Source: an uncultured Bacilli bacterium (GTDB lineage Bacteria; Bacillota_I; Bacilli_A; RF39; UBA660). Taken from it: a stretch of 64,000 nucleotides of DNA. The position numbers were made by a program, and so were the translations under genes. Location of the stretch: the NCBI GenBank assembly GCA_934096715.1, contig CAKOMQ010000004.1, positions 1-64,000 on the forward strand, read 5' to 3'. This document shows positions 23,697 through 31,354 of this stretch, piece after piece. Below the pieces are notes generated by a model that saw nothing but the letters and a program-made list of their open reading frames with translations, did no database searches and had not been told where the DNA came from. Position 1 is the first letter of the stretch. Each line of letters begins with the position of its first letter.

Positions 23697-25715
23697 CTAC
23701 TCTCCTTTATTAGTATTATTCTTTTCATTCTTTAAATCATACATAATAATAGCGTTACCTACATCTAATTCTTTTTCAGCAAGTGCTTTATATGTATTTA
23801 TATATTTTTCATCTACTTTATTTCCATTTAGTTCTTTATAATCTCCTGTTGAATTATTATAATAAACTTTATTAGTTAAGAAATTACCATTAGGAAATAC
23901 TACGTAGTCATCTTCTTTTATATTGAAGATATCATGTCCTAAAGTATATTTATATTCTATACCTAACATATTTAGAAGTGTTGGCATAGTATCGTACATT
24001 CCAACTACATTAGTATATTCACCTTTTAATTTTTTCTTTAACTTAGCATTCTTAGTCCACATGATTAGTGGAGTCTTTTTATTTAAGTTATGATCTATTG
24101 AATCATAAGGTTTATATGTTGGATCTGATTCATCCTTTAATTCTCCTGTTTTATAATCATAGTTGTATAGGTAATTTAAGTCTTTGTGAGAAAATTTAGC
24201 GTCGTGATCTCCATAGAATACAAATAATGTGTTATTAAATTTATCGCTAGTATTTATATAGTTTATGAAGTCACCTAAAGCTTCATCGGCATAGTGAGCA
24301 CTTACAATGTAGTCACCTATACTTGTATCACATAAGTAACAAGTTTTTACTTCTTCACCTGTTGATTCATCTTTGTATGTTACAGAAATATCATAATCAA
24401 ATATATCATTATATTTAAACGGAGAATGATTAGATAAAGTAATGATTGTACCAAAATAGTTTGGATAAGTATCTTCCATAACAGATAATTTATCAATAGC
24501 TTGTTTAAAGAATAATTTATCGTTGATACCTAAACCTACTTTTTCAGTTTCTTCATCATAAGTAAATTGATCTCTAAATATTAATTCTTCATAACCTAAA
24601 TTAGGATGTACTTTACTTCTATTCCACATTGATGCGAAGTTACCATGCATACTGAATGTATGGTAGTTTCTTTCTTTTAAAAGAGTTGCAATAGATACAA
24701 ACTTGTTATCTGGATATGTTACAAATACTGTGCCACTGTTACTTGGAAGTAATCCAGTCGTCATAATATATTCGGCATCTGATGAAGTACCTGTAGATAT
24801 TTGAGGATAGAAGTTAGAGAAAAACATACCTTCTTTAGATAATTTCTTTAAATTTGGAACAACATCTTCATTGTTGAAATTAAAATCCATCAAGAAGTTT
24901 TGCATACTCTCCATATGAACATAAACTATATTATATCCTTCTAGAATACCAGTATATTTATTTTTGCCATTGTATTTTAAATTTTCTTCATTATTAAAAT
25001 AGTCATCATAAAGTTTTTTTGCTTCTTCATAACCGAATAAACTGCTTATTTTAGGTTTGATTGTTTGAACGATATCGTTTCCTTGGTAAAGGATTATACC
25101 AAATCTTTCTACTATGTAGACCCTATTCCATTGTTTAGAAAGTCGAGAATAATCAGTGCCAGTCGCAGTTATGAAGCTGTAACTTAAGAATATTAATGAC
25201 GCTGTTAAAGTACCAATAACCATTCTTTTACTATTTTCTATTTTTGAAACATAGTTATAGTATGAAGTTTTTTTGATACCTTTGTGAATGTAAGAAAATA
25301 AGACAGGAAATAAAATATAAACGAAGTCTACTAATCTTAATTCATTTATGATTGAGTCAGTTACTGTTTCGGCTTGTTTTAAAGTTGCTAACTCGCCTAG
25401 AGATGCAAAAGATGAATAGAATGTATAGTAAACTGAGTTAACCACTTGAATGATTGTAAATATGATTAGCCAAGTAAAAAAATATTTGTATTGATTTTTA
25501 GGCTTGATAAAATAACCAAATGAACCGATTAAAAGGATCATACCTATTTCGGTACAAAGTGGTTTTAATGTTAGTGGTGTATTGATAGTGACATTACGTA
25601 CTATGATACATCCTGCTAGGGAAAATAATAAGTAAGTTATAAATAATTTATTAGTCATTACGTACTTACTTGCTTTCTTTTTTAAATCTTTAATCCATTT
25701 TTTCATCTTATTCAT
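23697..25715 (-). CDS. ltaS: LtaS-type lipoteichoic acid synthase / sulfatase
   Basis: 672 residues. Five membrane helices in the first 210 residues are followed by an extracellular sulfatase-fold domain. The nucleophile region is GTSSDAEYIMTTGLL, with the Thr expected to carry the phosphoglycerol. Further sulfatase motifs are HVHMESMQN-like metal ligands, SMHGNFASMWNRS and FYGDHDAKF. LtaS polymerises glycerol phosphate from phosphatidylglycerol onto a glycolipid anchor. Other alkaline-phosphatase-superfamily glycerol phosphotransferases look alike, so the exact polymer is inferred. First gene of a three-gene wall operon. Confidence 0.88.
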   Translation of the reverse strand: MNKMKKWIKDLKKKASKYVMTNKLFITYLLFSLAGCIIVRNVTINTPLTLKPLCTEIGMILLIGSFGYFIKPKNQYKYFFTWLIIFTIIQVVNSVYYTFYSSFASLGELATLKQAETVTDSIINELRLVDFVYILFPVLFSYIHKGIKKTSYYNYVSKIENSKRMVIGTLTASLIFLSYSFITATGTDYSRLSKQWNRVYIVERFGIILYQGNDIVQTIKPKISSLFGYEEAKKLYDDYFNNEENLKYNGKNKYTGILEGYNIVYVHMESMQNFLMDFNFNNEDVVPNLKKLSKEGMFFSNFYPQISTGTSSDAEYIMTTGLLPSNSGTVFVTYPDNKFVSIATLLKERNYHTFSMHGNFASMWNRSKVHPNLGYEELIFRDQFTYDEETEKVGLGINDKLFFKQAIDKLSVMEDTYPNYFGTIITLSNHSPFKYNDIFDYDISVTYKDESTGEEVKTCYLCDTSIGDYIVSAHYADEALGDFINYINTSDKFNNTLFVFYGDHDAKFSHKDLNYLYNYDYKTGELKDESDPTYKPYDSIDHNLNKKTPLIMWTKNAKLKKKLKGEYTNVVGMYDTMPTLLNMLGIEYKYTLGHDIFNIKEDDYVVFPNGNFLTNKVYYNNSTGDYKELNGNKVDEKYINTYKALAEKELDVGNAIIMYDLKNEKNNTNKGE

Positions 25716-25740
25716 ACTTCATAACCTTCTTCAATTATTA

Positions 25741-25769
25741 ATTTTACCAAATTTCATGTATTTAGGCAA
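25741..25769 (-). promoter_or_regulatory. promoter of the ltaS operon
   Basis: TTGCCT (25769-25764), a 17-base spacer and TAAAAT (25746-25741) on the minus strand, 26 bases before the ltaS ATG. Confidence 0.6.
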
Positions 25770-25831
25770 GTTGTCACAATTTTATTGTTGCATTTTTTTT
25801 AATTATTTGGTATTATTTAGTTACAGACAAC

Positions 25832-25906
25832 GCAGGTGTAGTATAATGGTTAATATGCGACCTTGCCAAGGTTGAGATGGGAGTTCGATTCTCCTCACTT
25901 GCTCCA
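25832..25906 (+). tRNA. tRNA-Gly (anticodon GCC)
   Basis: Plus-strand cloverleaf. Acceptor GCAGGTG pairs with CACTTGC (one G-T pair), the anticodon loop reads TTGCCAA giving GCC, the T arm has GTTCGATTC, and CCA is encoded at 25904-25906. It marks the left edge of the accessory region up to about 31.3 kb. I see no second copy of its 3' end that would mark an attachment site. Confidence 0.95.
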
Positions 25907-25944
25907 TAAGATAAAATCGTCGCACCAAAGCGATGTTAATGATT

Positions 25945-25973
25945 AAATCAATCAGAAATGATTGATTTTTTTT
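25945..25973 (+). terminator. terminator after tRNA-Gly
   Basis: AAATCAATCA, GAAA and TGATTGATTT form a 10-bp stem with a tetraloop followed by eight T's. An IS30-type end follows directly, which fits that element's preference for hairpins. Confidence 0.85.
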
Positions 25974-25991
25974 GTAATTTCAACCGCACCA
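25971..25991 (+). repeat. solo IS30-type terminal sequence
   Basis: Matches the right terminal repeat of the IS at 4494-5663 (read inward) at 20 of 21 bases, including TTTCAACCGCACCA. No transposase or opposite end is nearby. It lies between the tRNA-Gly terminator and the stop codon of the HD-domain gene. Probably the scar of a deleted copy. Confidence 0.75.
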
Positions 25992-27052
25992 CTATTTATA
26001 AGGTATAAACTGAAAATCAAAGTATGTATAATATCCACCTTTTGGACAATTTAAATATTCTGTAATTTGATTGGCTGCTGTATCAGATATTTTATTTATT
26101 CTAACAGCAGTATCGTCGGTTTGAACTAATGGTACAACATATCTTGTCTTTGCTTTTATATTAACACAATATTTTTCATCAGCAGGCATTGTACTTTTAT
26201 AAACTGTATCTGCATCTTGAAATAATTTAAAACAATCTGATAATTATCTTCACAAGTTAAAATTTTATCAATTACTTCTTGTTCTGAAAGTGTATATAAA
26301 TCTTCTACTGTTAAATAACCAACATTATTCATTGACTTACACATATCTGCTAAAAATTGCATTACTGTTCTATCTTTATCGCTTACCCATTCAGGCCATA
26401 ATTTTGAAATTGTATCTATATATTCTTCACAAACTTCTTTATCTTTGAAAGCAAGTTCTTGTATACCATCTTCATTTGCTGTTACTACAATGTTGTTATA
26501 CATTTTTCTAATTTTATCTAATTCCCAAACTCTGAAAAAAGTTAATCCACTTGCAAATGTATATTCAAATCTATCAGCAGATAATTTTGGTGTATCATTA
26601 TCCGCTATAGGATAAATTTTATAGTCATCTACTTCTTCTAACTTTATACCATCTCTTTTTAGTAAACTCATTATTTTTGAAGAATTTCTAATAATGTCAG
26701 ATGTTTTTTCTTCAGTAGACTCTTGAATTTCTGAATCACCATTCATAAAATCTATACAATGTTTAAATACAGGTGTAGCAATATCGTGGAATAGACCTGC
26801 TAATGTTTGTTTCTTGTCGTGTGTAAAGTGCCAAATAATTAAGGCAACACCAACACTATGATCTAAATTAGAATACCAATATCTAACGTTAAAGCATTTA
26901 GAATAATCTGTACCACAACTCATACTTATTTTACTAATTCTTTCCATTTCAGGAGTATCAATATATTCTAATAACCATTCTGGAAACTCTGGTGATAAAA
27001 TACTAAAATATTCTTTTACTTCATCATTTAAACTATCATAATATTTATTCAT
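25992..27052 (-). pseudogene. HD-domain hydrolase gene, frameshifted near the 3' end
   Basis: The intact part encodes an HD-superfamily phosphohydrolase-like protein: H in NLDHSVGVALI, then AGLFHDIATPVFKH carrying the HD pair, and a later Asp region. Around 26241-26246 (AATTATCA on the minus strand) one base appears to be missing. The upstream frame ends in unrelated residues, whereas a -1/+2 shift continues DCFKLFQDADTVYKST and on to FIPYK at 25992. Restoring one base gives a protein of about 353 residues. The ATG at 27052 follows AAAGGT. The stop codon lies directly against the solo IS30 end. HD proteins act on nucleotides or nucleic acids; the substrate here is unknown. A sequencing error is possible. 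Confidence 0.75.
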
Positions 27053-27069
27053 TATAATCACTACCTTTC

Positions 27070-27732
27070 TTACTTACAACATACATCAAAAAAATCTTTT
27101 TCATACTTTGTTTTCTTTATCATTCCCTTTGTTATATCTAATTTATCTAAAAACTCGGATTTATATTTCATTATTTCTTTCCCATTTTCAATAGAAGTAT
27201 ATATTTTTTCATCTATATAGTATTGGTCATCATCGATTTCAATCAATTTTAATCTTTCCAACTTATTTAGACTCTTTATGACTTTATTTTCTGAAATATT
27301 AACATAAAAATCACTAGTTAATAAATAATCTAATATGGGTGTAGTACCTTTTTCCTTGTTTTTTTGTAGCACATAAAGTGGAATTACTATTTTACTATAT
27401 ATTTTTGTAAAAATTTTAAAATCATTTGAATCCATTTGTTTGATAACCTCTGAAAAACTTGGATGAACATTTTCCTTTTTTGCTATATCCATATCAGAAG
27501 CCATTAAATTTAAATATAATTGTTTTATATCTTCTTTGCCCCAATTGTAACTAATAGCTTGTGCAGACTGAATAAATATACTTGGATCAGCATCAACTAT
27601 GTTTTCTGCGTTTTTGATTTCTAGTTTTCTTTGTAATTCTTGTTCAAATTCTTTAACTATAGACTCTCTGTTAATACACCACATTTCAGCTTTTGCCAAT
27701 ACATTTTTTACAACTCTAGGAACTAATCTCAC
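27070..27732 (-). CDS. Abi-alpha (DUF4393) abortive-infection-like protein, N-terminally truncated
   Basis: 220 residues matching the Abi-alpha/DUF4393 family: LVPRVVKNVLAKAEMWCINRE, AISYNWGKEDIKQLYLNLMASDMD, NVHPSFSEVIKQMDSNDFKI. Relatives usually carry about 50 further N-terminal residues. Here the frame opens at GTG with no good ribosome site, and no upstream ATG is available before the stop of the HTH gene 15 bases upstream in the same frame. I infer that the 5' end has been lost or fused away. Family members are linked to phage resistance. It sits between an HTH regulator and the frameshifted HD gene, so this defence-like operon looks decayed. Confidence 0.7.
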   Translation of the reverse strand: MRLVPRVVKNVLAKAEMWCINRESIVKEFEQELQRKLEIKNAENIVDADPSIFIQSAQAISYNWGKEDIKQLYLNLMASDMDIAKKENVHPSFSEVIKQMDSNDFKIFTKIYSKIVIPLYVLQKNKEKGTTPILDYLLTSDFYVNISENKVIKSLNKLERLKLIEIDDDQYYIDEKIYTSIENGKEIMKYKSEFLDKLDITKGMIKKTKYEKDFFDVCCK

Positions 27733-27750
27733 TGATAAATTGTAATATAA

Positions 27751-28311
27751 TTAACAATGACCACCGTTATCTTTAAAATATGATTCAATATATTTTACCA
27801 AAATTTTAGCTTTGTTAAATTGTTTGTCTTTAACAACATTTATAATATAATCACTACCACTTGCATCAATAATATTATCATCTTTATCATATTCTATTAG
27901 ATAAGTATACTTTTCTTCATTAAGTAGGCAGTTAAGAAGAACAGTTTGATTATCTTTTATAGTCATTGAGTCTCTTTTAGAATCAAACATAATATTTATA
28001 AAAATGTCAATAGCAAAACAAACAATAAAAATTATTATCAAGATTTTTAATATCTTAATTATTATCTCTGTATGTTTTTCAGTATTATTTACTTTTTCTA
28101 CTAATACTTGTTTAATATCATTATTTAATAATTCATCAATACTAACATTCAATGCTTTAGATAATAATTTTAACTGTTCAGGATTTGGAGAAGTTTCACC
28201 AAGCTCCCAATTTGATATTGTTTGTCTAGTTACGCCAATTTTTTCTGCTAATTGTTCTTGTGAAAGTTTGCAATCTTTTCTTAGTTTGAAAATATTATCT
28301 CCTAACTTCAT
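27751..28311 (-). CDS. XRE-family HTH regulator with membrane helix
   Basis: 186 residues. The N-terminal helix-turn-helix (LSQEQLAEKIGVTRQTISNWELG) is of the Cro/C1 type, followed by a linker, one membrane helix at about residues 90-110 and an outer domain of about 70 residues. Membrane-tethered XRE regulators of this layout are common in Firmicutes. I set the start at the ATG at 28311, after AAAGGAG, because the 30 upstream codons do not belong to the domain. A 7-bp palindrome upstream may be its own operator. Confidence 0.85.
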   Translation of the reverse strand: MKLGDNIFKLRKDCKLSQEQLAEKIGVTRQTISNWELGETSPNPEQLKLLSKALNVSIDELLNNDIKQVLVEKVNNTEKHTEIIIKILKILIIIFIVCFAIDIFINIMFDSKRDSMTIKDNQTVLLNCLLNEEKYTYLIEYDKDDNIIDASGSDYIINVVKDKQFNKAKILVKYIESYFKDNGGHC

Positions 28312-28327
28312 TCTTATTTCTCCTTTC

Positions 28328-28351
28328 ACTAACAATAATATATATGTTAGT
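28328..28351. promoter_or_regulatory. operator-like palindrome before the HTH regulator
   Basis: ACTAACA and TGTTAGT with a 10-base spacer lie between a TTGACA element (28388-28383, minus strand) and the start codon at 28311. The position suits autoregulation by the HTH protein. Confidence 0.5.
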
Positions 28352-28419
28352 CTGGGATTTCTACCAAATGTCTTTGGAAGTTTGTCAAAGACTTTTAACA
28401 ATTATAATACAAGTAACTA

Positions 28420-28800
28420 TTATTCTACATCACAAGACCAAAGCCCATGCTTATTACAATATGCATATAATTTTGATCCTTTTATATATTTGAATTTACA
28501 TTCTGCACTTTGTTCTGGTAATAATTTAACTTTACAAATATCTTTGTCATTAACCATTGCAATCCATTCAATAAAATGTTCTTTTTCCATGACGTGATTA
28601 ACTTTTACAAGTATGCAATCATCAGCATATTCAAAAGTCGGAATATGTTTTTCAAACGATGCATCAACACTATTTGAAATTAACTTTACCATAGGTTTGC
28701 CACAACAAGTTATTCCACACTCATCACAGTTACAGTCATTAATAGCCTCAACTAATGCACCACATTTTTGACATTTTTTAATTATTAATTCATTTTTCAT
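28420..28800 (-). CDS. dfx: desulfoferrodoxin (superoxide reductase)
   Basis: 126 residues, the normal size for a 2Fe-type desulfoferrodoxin. The N-terminal desulforedoxin knuckle has Cys pairs (CQKCG and CGITCCGKPM), giving the rubredoxin-like iron. The catalytic centre II ligands are visible as EKHIP, NHVMEKEHFIEWI and the closing CNKHGLW with Cys and His. The enzyme reduces superoxide to hydrogen peroxide without making oxygen, suited to anaerobes. It has its own promoter with a PerR-like box. The middle is somewhat divergent, but all ligand positions appear present. Confidence 0.93.
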   Translation of the reverse strand: MKNELIIKKCQKCGALVEAINDCNCDECGITCCGKPMVKLISNSVDASFEKHIPTFEYADDCILVKVNHVMEKEHFIEWIAMVNDKDICKVKLLPEQSAECKFKYIKGSKLYAYCNKHGLWSCDVE

Positions 28801-28813
28801 TTGTTTCCTCCTT

Positions 28814-28838
28814 ATATAACAAGTTATATTAATTATAA
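28814..28838 (-). promoter_or_regulatory. PerR-like box over the dfx promoter
   Basis: Read on the minus strand, 28838-28824 is TTATAATTAATATAA. It matches the published PerR consensus TTATAATNATTATAA at all but one fixed position and contains the -10 TATAAT (28837-28832). A second, overlapping palindrome (ATATAAC-AA-GTTATAT, 28814-28829) runs to the AAGGAGG ribosome site. No convincing -35 is present. Confidence 0.6.
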
Positions 28839-28930
28839 CTAAATAATTGTAATTTAGCTAGTATCTAATTGTTCTCTGTGTTTATAAAATGAAGTTTGAA
28901 AGCACAATTTCTTAGATTTTATATCTTTGG

Positions 28931-28968
28931 CAAAGTTAATGAAAAAGCATAAATTTTCATTAACTTTG
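28931..28968. repeat. perfect 15-bp hairpin in the dfx-OLD intergenic region
   Basis: CAAAGTTAATGAAAA and TTTTCATTAACTTTG are exact inverted repeats with an 8-base loop. There is no clear T run on either side. The surrounding 28839-29060 also holds a short direct repeat (GTAACTAAAA, twice near 29000) but no gene. Confidence 0.55.
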
Positions 28969-29054
28969 TCAAAAAATTTTAACTTATTTTAAATTTGTGT
29001 AACTAAAAGCGTAACTAAAATTACTTAGTAGGTCTAAAACCATTTAATACAAGC

Positions 29055-29076
29055 AAAAATGAGAGCTTTCGCTCTC
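29055..29076 (-). terminator. terminator-like hairpin, minus strand
   Basis: GAGAGC, a 4-base loop and GCTCTC are followed on the minus strand by ATTTTTG. It is preceded by CCCCTGA, like the second, larger terminator at 31173-31206. Confidence 0.55.
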
Positions 29077-29080
29077 TTCA

Positions 29081-29179
29081 GGGGAAATATTAAAAACTTA
29101 TTCGCATTTATTCATTAGTGCATTAGATGAAATAATAAATGTTATAGATACTTTAAAAGATAGCAAAACCGATGATTAA
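29081..29179 (+). pseudogene. C-terminal remnant of a tyrosine recombinase (phage-type integrase)
   Basis: The plus-strand frame reads GEILKTYSHLFISALDE and continues to a stop at 29177-29179, about 32 codons. TYSHL with the nucleophilic Tyr, followed by an ALDE/hydrophobic helix, is the hallmark C terminus of phage and transposon integrases. The frame closes upstream at 29060-29062, so only this scrap is left. It overlaps the end of the OLD gene by four bases. It marks this region as the remains of an integrated element. Confidence 0.65.
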
Positions 29180-30972
29180 TTTTCATCAGTTGTTTTTAAA
29201 AAATCATATAATAATTTAAATTTTTCTACAACATCTTCTGATATATCTATTTTCCTATTACACATAAATAATTCTTGAATTGCTTTATAATACATATTTT
29301 TAGTATATTTTTTACTTTCCGGGAAACATTTAAGTTGAATTTTATATCTCTCAGTATTCGGTATAATTGATTCCATGTTTTTCTTATTCCAATTTTTATC
29401 AACATCATTTAACATAAATATTTTTTTATCAGTTATACTTCCAAATTTTTCTTCATATCTTTTCTTACTTGATTTTGCAGCTTCATCAGAATCTAATAAT
29501 ACTTTAAACTTTTTACCCCAGCCAGAATATAATGATATTAAACTATCAACATTGGTACAACTCATACCAGGGACTAATGAAATATCTTCTCTATTTAAAA
29601 TTATCTTAAAAAAATATTTTAATGCGTAATAATCATTTTTTCCTTCAAGTATGACAACATTATCACACATTTCTAATTCATTTGGAACATATTCTAAAAC
29701 ATCTAATATTGGCTGAAAATAGCTTACATTTTGTGGAAATTCACTAACAAAGTCTCTATATCTGTAAATTTTAATATTGGTATCTGATGCGACAAAATCC
29801 TCATCTTCATCATTGTATGCATCATTTGTAACAACATAGGCTCCTTCTAACCAATTAGGATTAATTAAATGTTGACTATGAGTTGTATATATTATAGTAC
29901 ATTTATCACTTATTTTTTCTAAACTTTTAATTAGCTGTTTTTGAGCTTTTCTTGATAAATTCGCAGCTGGTTCATCAAATAAAAATATTATATGTTTATC
30001 TTCACTTTTTCTATACCCTCTGAATTGTGTTAATAGTAAAAATACAAAGAACCATCTAAACCCTAGCGACCTTTCACTCAAATGAAAGAAGCCATCATCT
30101 CCTTCAATTTTAAATTCAATAAAAACTCCTTTTTCATCTTTATCAACATCTACGTTAATTCTTTTAGCTTTGTTAGTTAATACCATAGACCACTTTTTTA
30201 ATATTTCTTCGGATAATTTCCTTCCAATCTGCAAACAAATTTGTTTTACATTATCCTTATCAGTTGCACTATTTGAAACAATTCTATCTACAAGGTGTTC
30301 ATTAATATTCAATGAATCATCTAATGAATCTAAAATATCTTGAATAACTAATCTATAAAATTCTCCTTTATAATCATCTGTCTTAAGATTATTTAAATAT
30401 ATTTTATCAGGCAAATCAAATAAAATTGTTGGAAAATACAATATTCTAGGCATTTTTTGTTTCATAAAGTTAACAACTTTATTCCATTCTTCTCCTTCTA
30501 ATTTTGCCCCATATTTTGTTCTACTTTTTTTAGGTTTACAAATTAGTTCCATTCCCCATTTATAAGATGAATTATCAAATTTAGAATTTTTGTAATTATA
30601 TATTTGTTCTACCGTAATATTATTTATATCATTCATTAAAAGATATCCTAGCTCCAAGATATAATTCTTTAAATCTTTTTTATCCTTATCATTTAATTCT
30701 AATTCAAATACTGTTTTTATGTTCCCGTTAAAATTTGTCCTATATTTTATTGGAATCAAATCATCTTTTGACGGTAAGATTGCATTGCTTATTTTAGTTA
30801 AATCTTTTTCGTCATTATATTCAAAGGAATTAATTGCTTCTAGCATCGTAGTTTTACCACTTTCATTTATACCTACTAATGTAAATACATTATTAACTGG
30901 TGACTTCGCCAGTGAAACATTAGCTTTTTCTATACCTTTAAAATTTTCTGCCGTAATATTTATTAATCTCAT
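29176..30972 (-). CDS. OLD-family ATPase-TOPRIM nuclease
   Basis: 598 residues. The N-terminal AAA/ABC-type ATPase has LVGINESGKTTMLEA (Walker A at about 34-42), a signature region around LSERSLGFRW, and HIIFLFDEPAANLS (Walker B) followed by YTTHSQHLI. From about 440 a TOPRIM domain carries VVILEGKNDYYAL (metal Glu) and LLDSDEAAK (DxD). This is the overcoming-lysogenization-defect layout, which includes GajA of Gabija and nucleases tied to retrons. No UvrD helicase is adjacent, so it resembles a class 1 (stand-alone) OLD. Likely phage defence. An upstream palindrome at 30998-31021 may control it. Confidence 0.88.
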   Translation of the reverse strand: MRLINITAENFKGIEKANVSLAKSPVNNVFTLVGINESGKTTMLEAINSFEYNDEKDLTKISNAILPSKDDLIPIKYRTNFNGNIKTVFELELNDKDKKDLKNYILELGYLLMNDINNITVEQIYNYKNSKFDNSSYKWGMELICKPKKSRTKYGAKLEGEEWNKVVNFMKQKMPRILYFPTILFDLPDKIYLNNLKTDDYKGEFYRLVIQDILDSLDDSLNINEHLVDRIVSNSATDKDNVKQICLQIGRKLSEEILKKWSMVLTNKAKRINVDVDKDEKGVFIEFKIEGDDGFFHLSERSLGFRWFFVFLLLTQFRGYRKSEDKHIIFLFDEPAANLSRKAQKQLIKSLEKISDKCTIIYTTHSQHLINPNWLEGAYVVTNDAYNDEDEDFVASDTNIKIYRYRDFVSEFPQNVSYFQPILDVLEYVPNELEMCDNVVILEGKNDYYALKYFFKIILNREDISLVPGMSCTNVDSLISLYSGWGKKFKVLLDSDEAAKSSKKRYEEKFGSITDKKIFMLNDVDKNWNKKNMESIIPNTERYKIQLKCFPESKKYTKNMYYKAIQELFMCNRKIDISEDVVEKFKLLYDFLKTTDEN

Positions 30973-30997
30973 ATTATCCTCCTTCTACAAAAGAAAA

Positions 30998-31021
30998 AAT
31001 TCTATAATTTAATATAGAATT
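30998..31021. promoter_or_regulatory. operator-like palindrome upstream of the OLD gene
   Basis: AATTCTATA and TATAGAATT form exact 9-base arms with a 6-base spacer, 25-50 bases before the ATG at 30972. A TAGACA lies further upstream. Confidence 0.45.
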
Positions 31022-31172
31022 ATTATGACATTATTGTATCAAATTTTGTCTAAAAAGTCAGTAATATCCATTAAATTTATAAAGCTATTTTCATAAAATT
31101 CGTTCCCAACTTGTTCACAAGAATTTTTGTAAAATTTTCAAATACCTTACAATTCCTTATAAACATTGCCAC

Positions 31173-31298
31173 AAAAAATGAGAGTGAAATAAATTGCTTC
31201 ACTCTCTCAGGGGGTTTTGGTTGATCAACTCTCACCTTTGAATTCGTAAGAGTATCACGAAGGTTAGCATGACGAACGTCAGTCGTTACTATCATGCT
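31173..31298 (-). ncRNA. candidate small RNA (about 125 nt)
   Basis: The minus strand has TTGACA (31333-31328), exactly 17 bases, then TAAGAT (31310-31305), one of the best promoters in the window. The transcript would start near 31298. It begins with a stem (AGCATGA paired to TCATGCT) and ends at a strong terminator: GAGAGTGAA and TTCACTCTC at 31206-31180, then a T run at 31178-31173. It is more GC-rich than its surroundings. A 72-codon frame can be read through it, but that frame runs through the terminator and has no ribosome site, so I prefer an untranslated RNA. The family is not recognised. Confidence 0.55.
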
Positions 31299-31354
31299 AT
31301 AATAATCTTATCCTAATTAAGATTAATTGTCAATTCCTAAAACAGCATTTGACA

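Noticed and set aside
31077..31295. 72-codon minus-strand frame MIVTTDVRHANL
   Set aside because: It runs through the terminator and has no ribosome binding site; the promoter and terminator pattern fits an untranslated RNA better.
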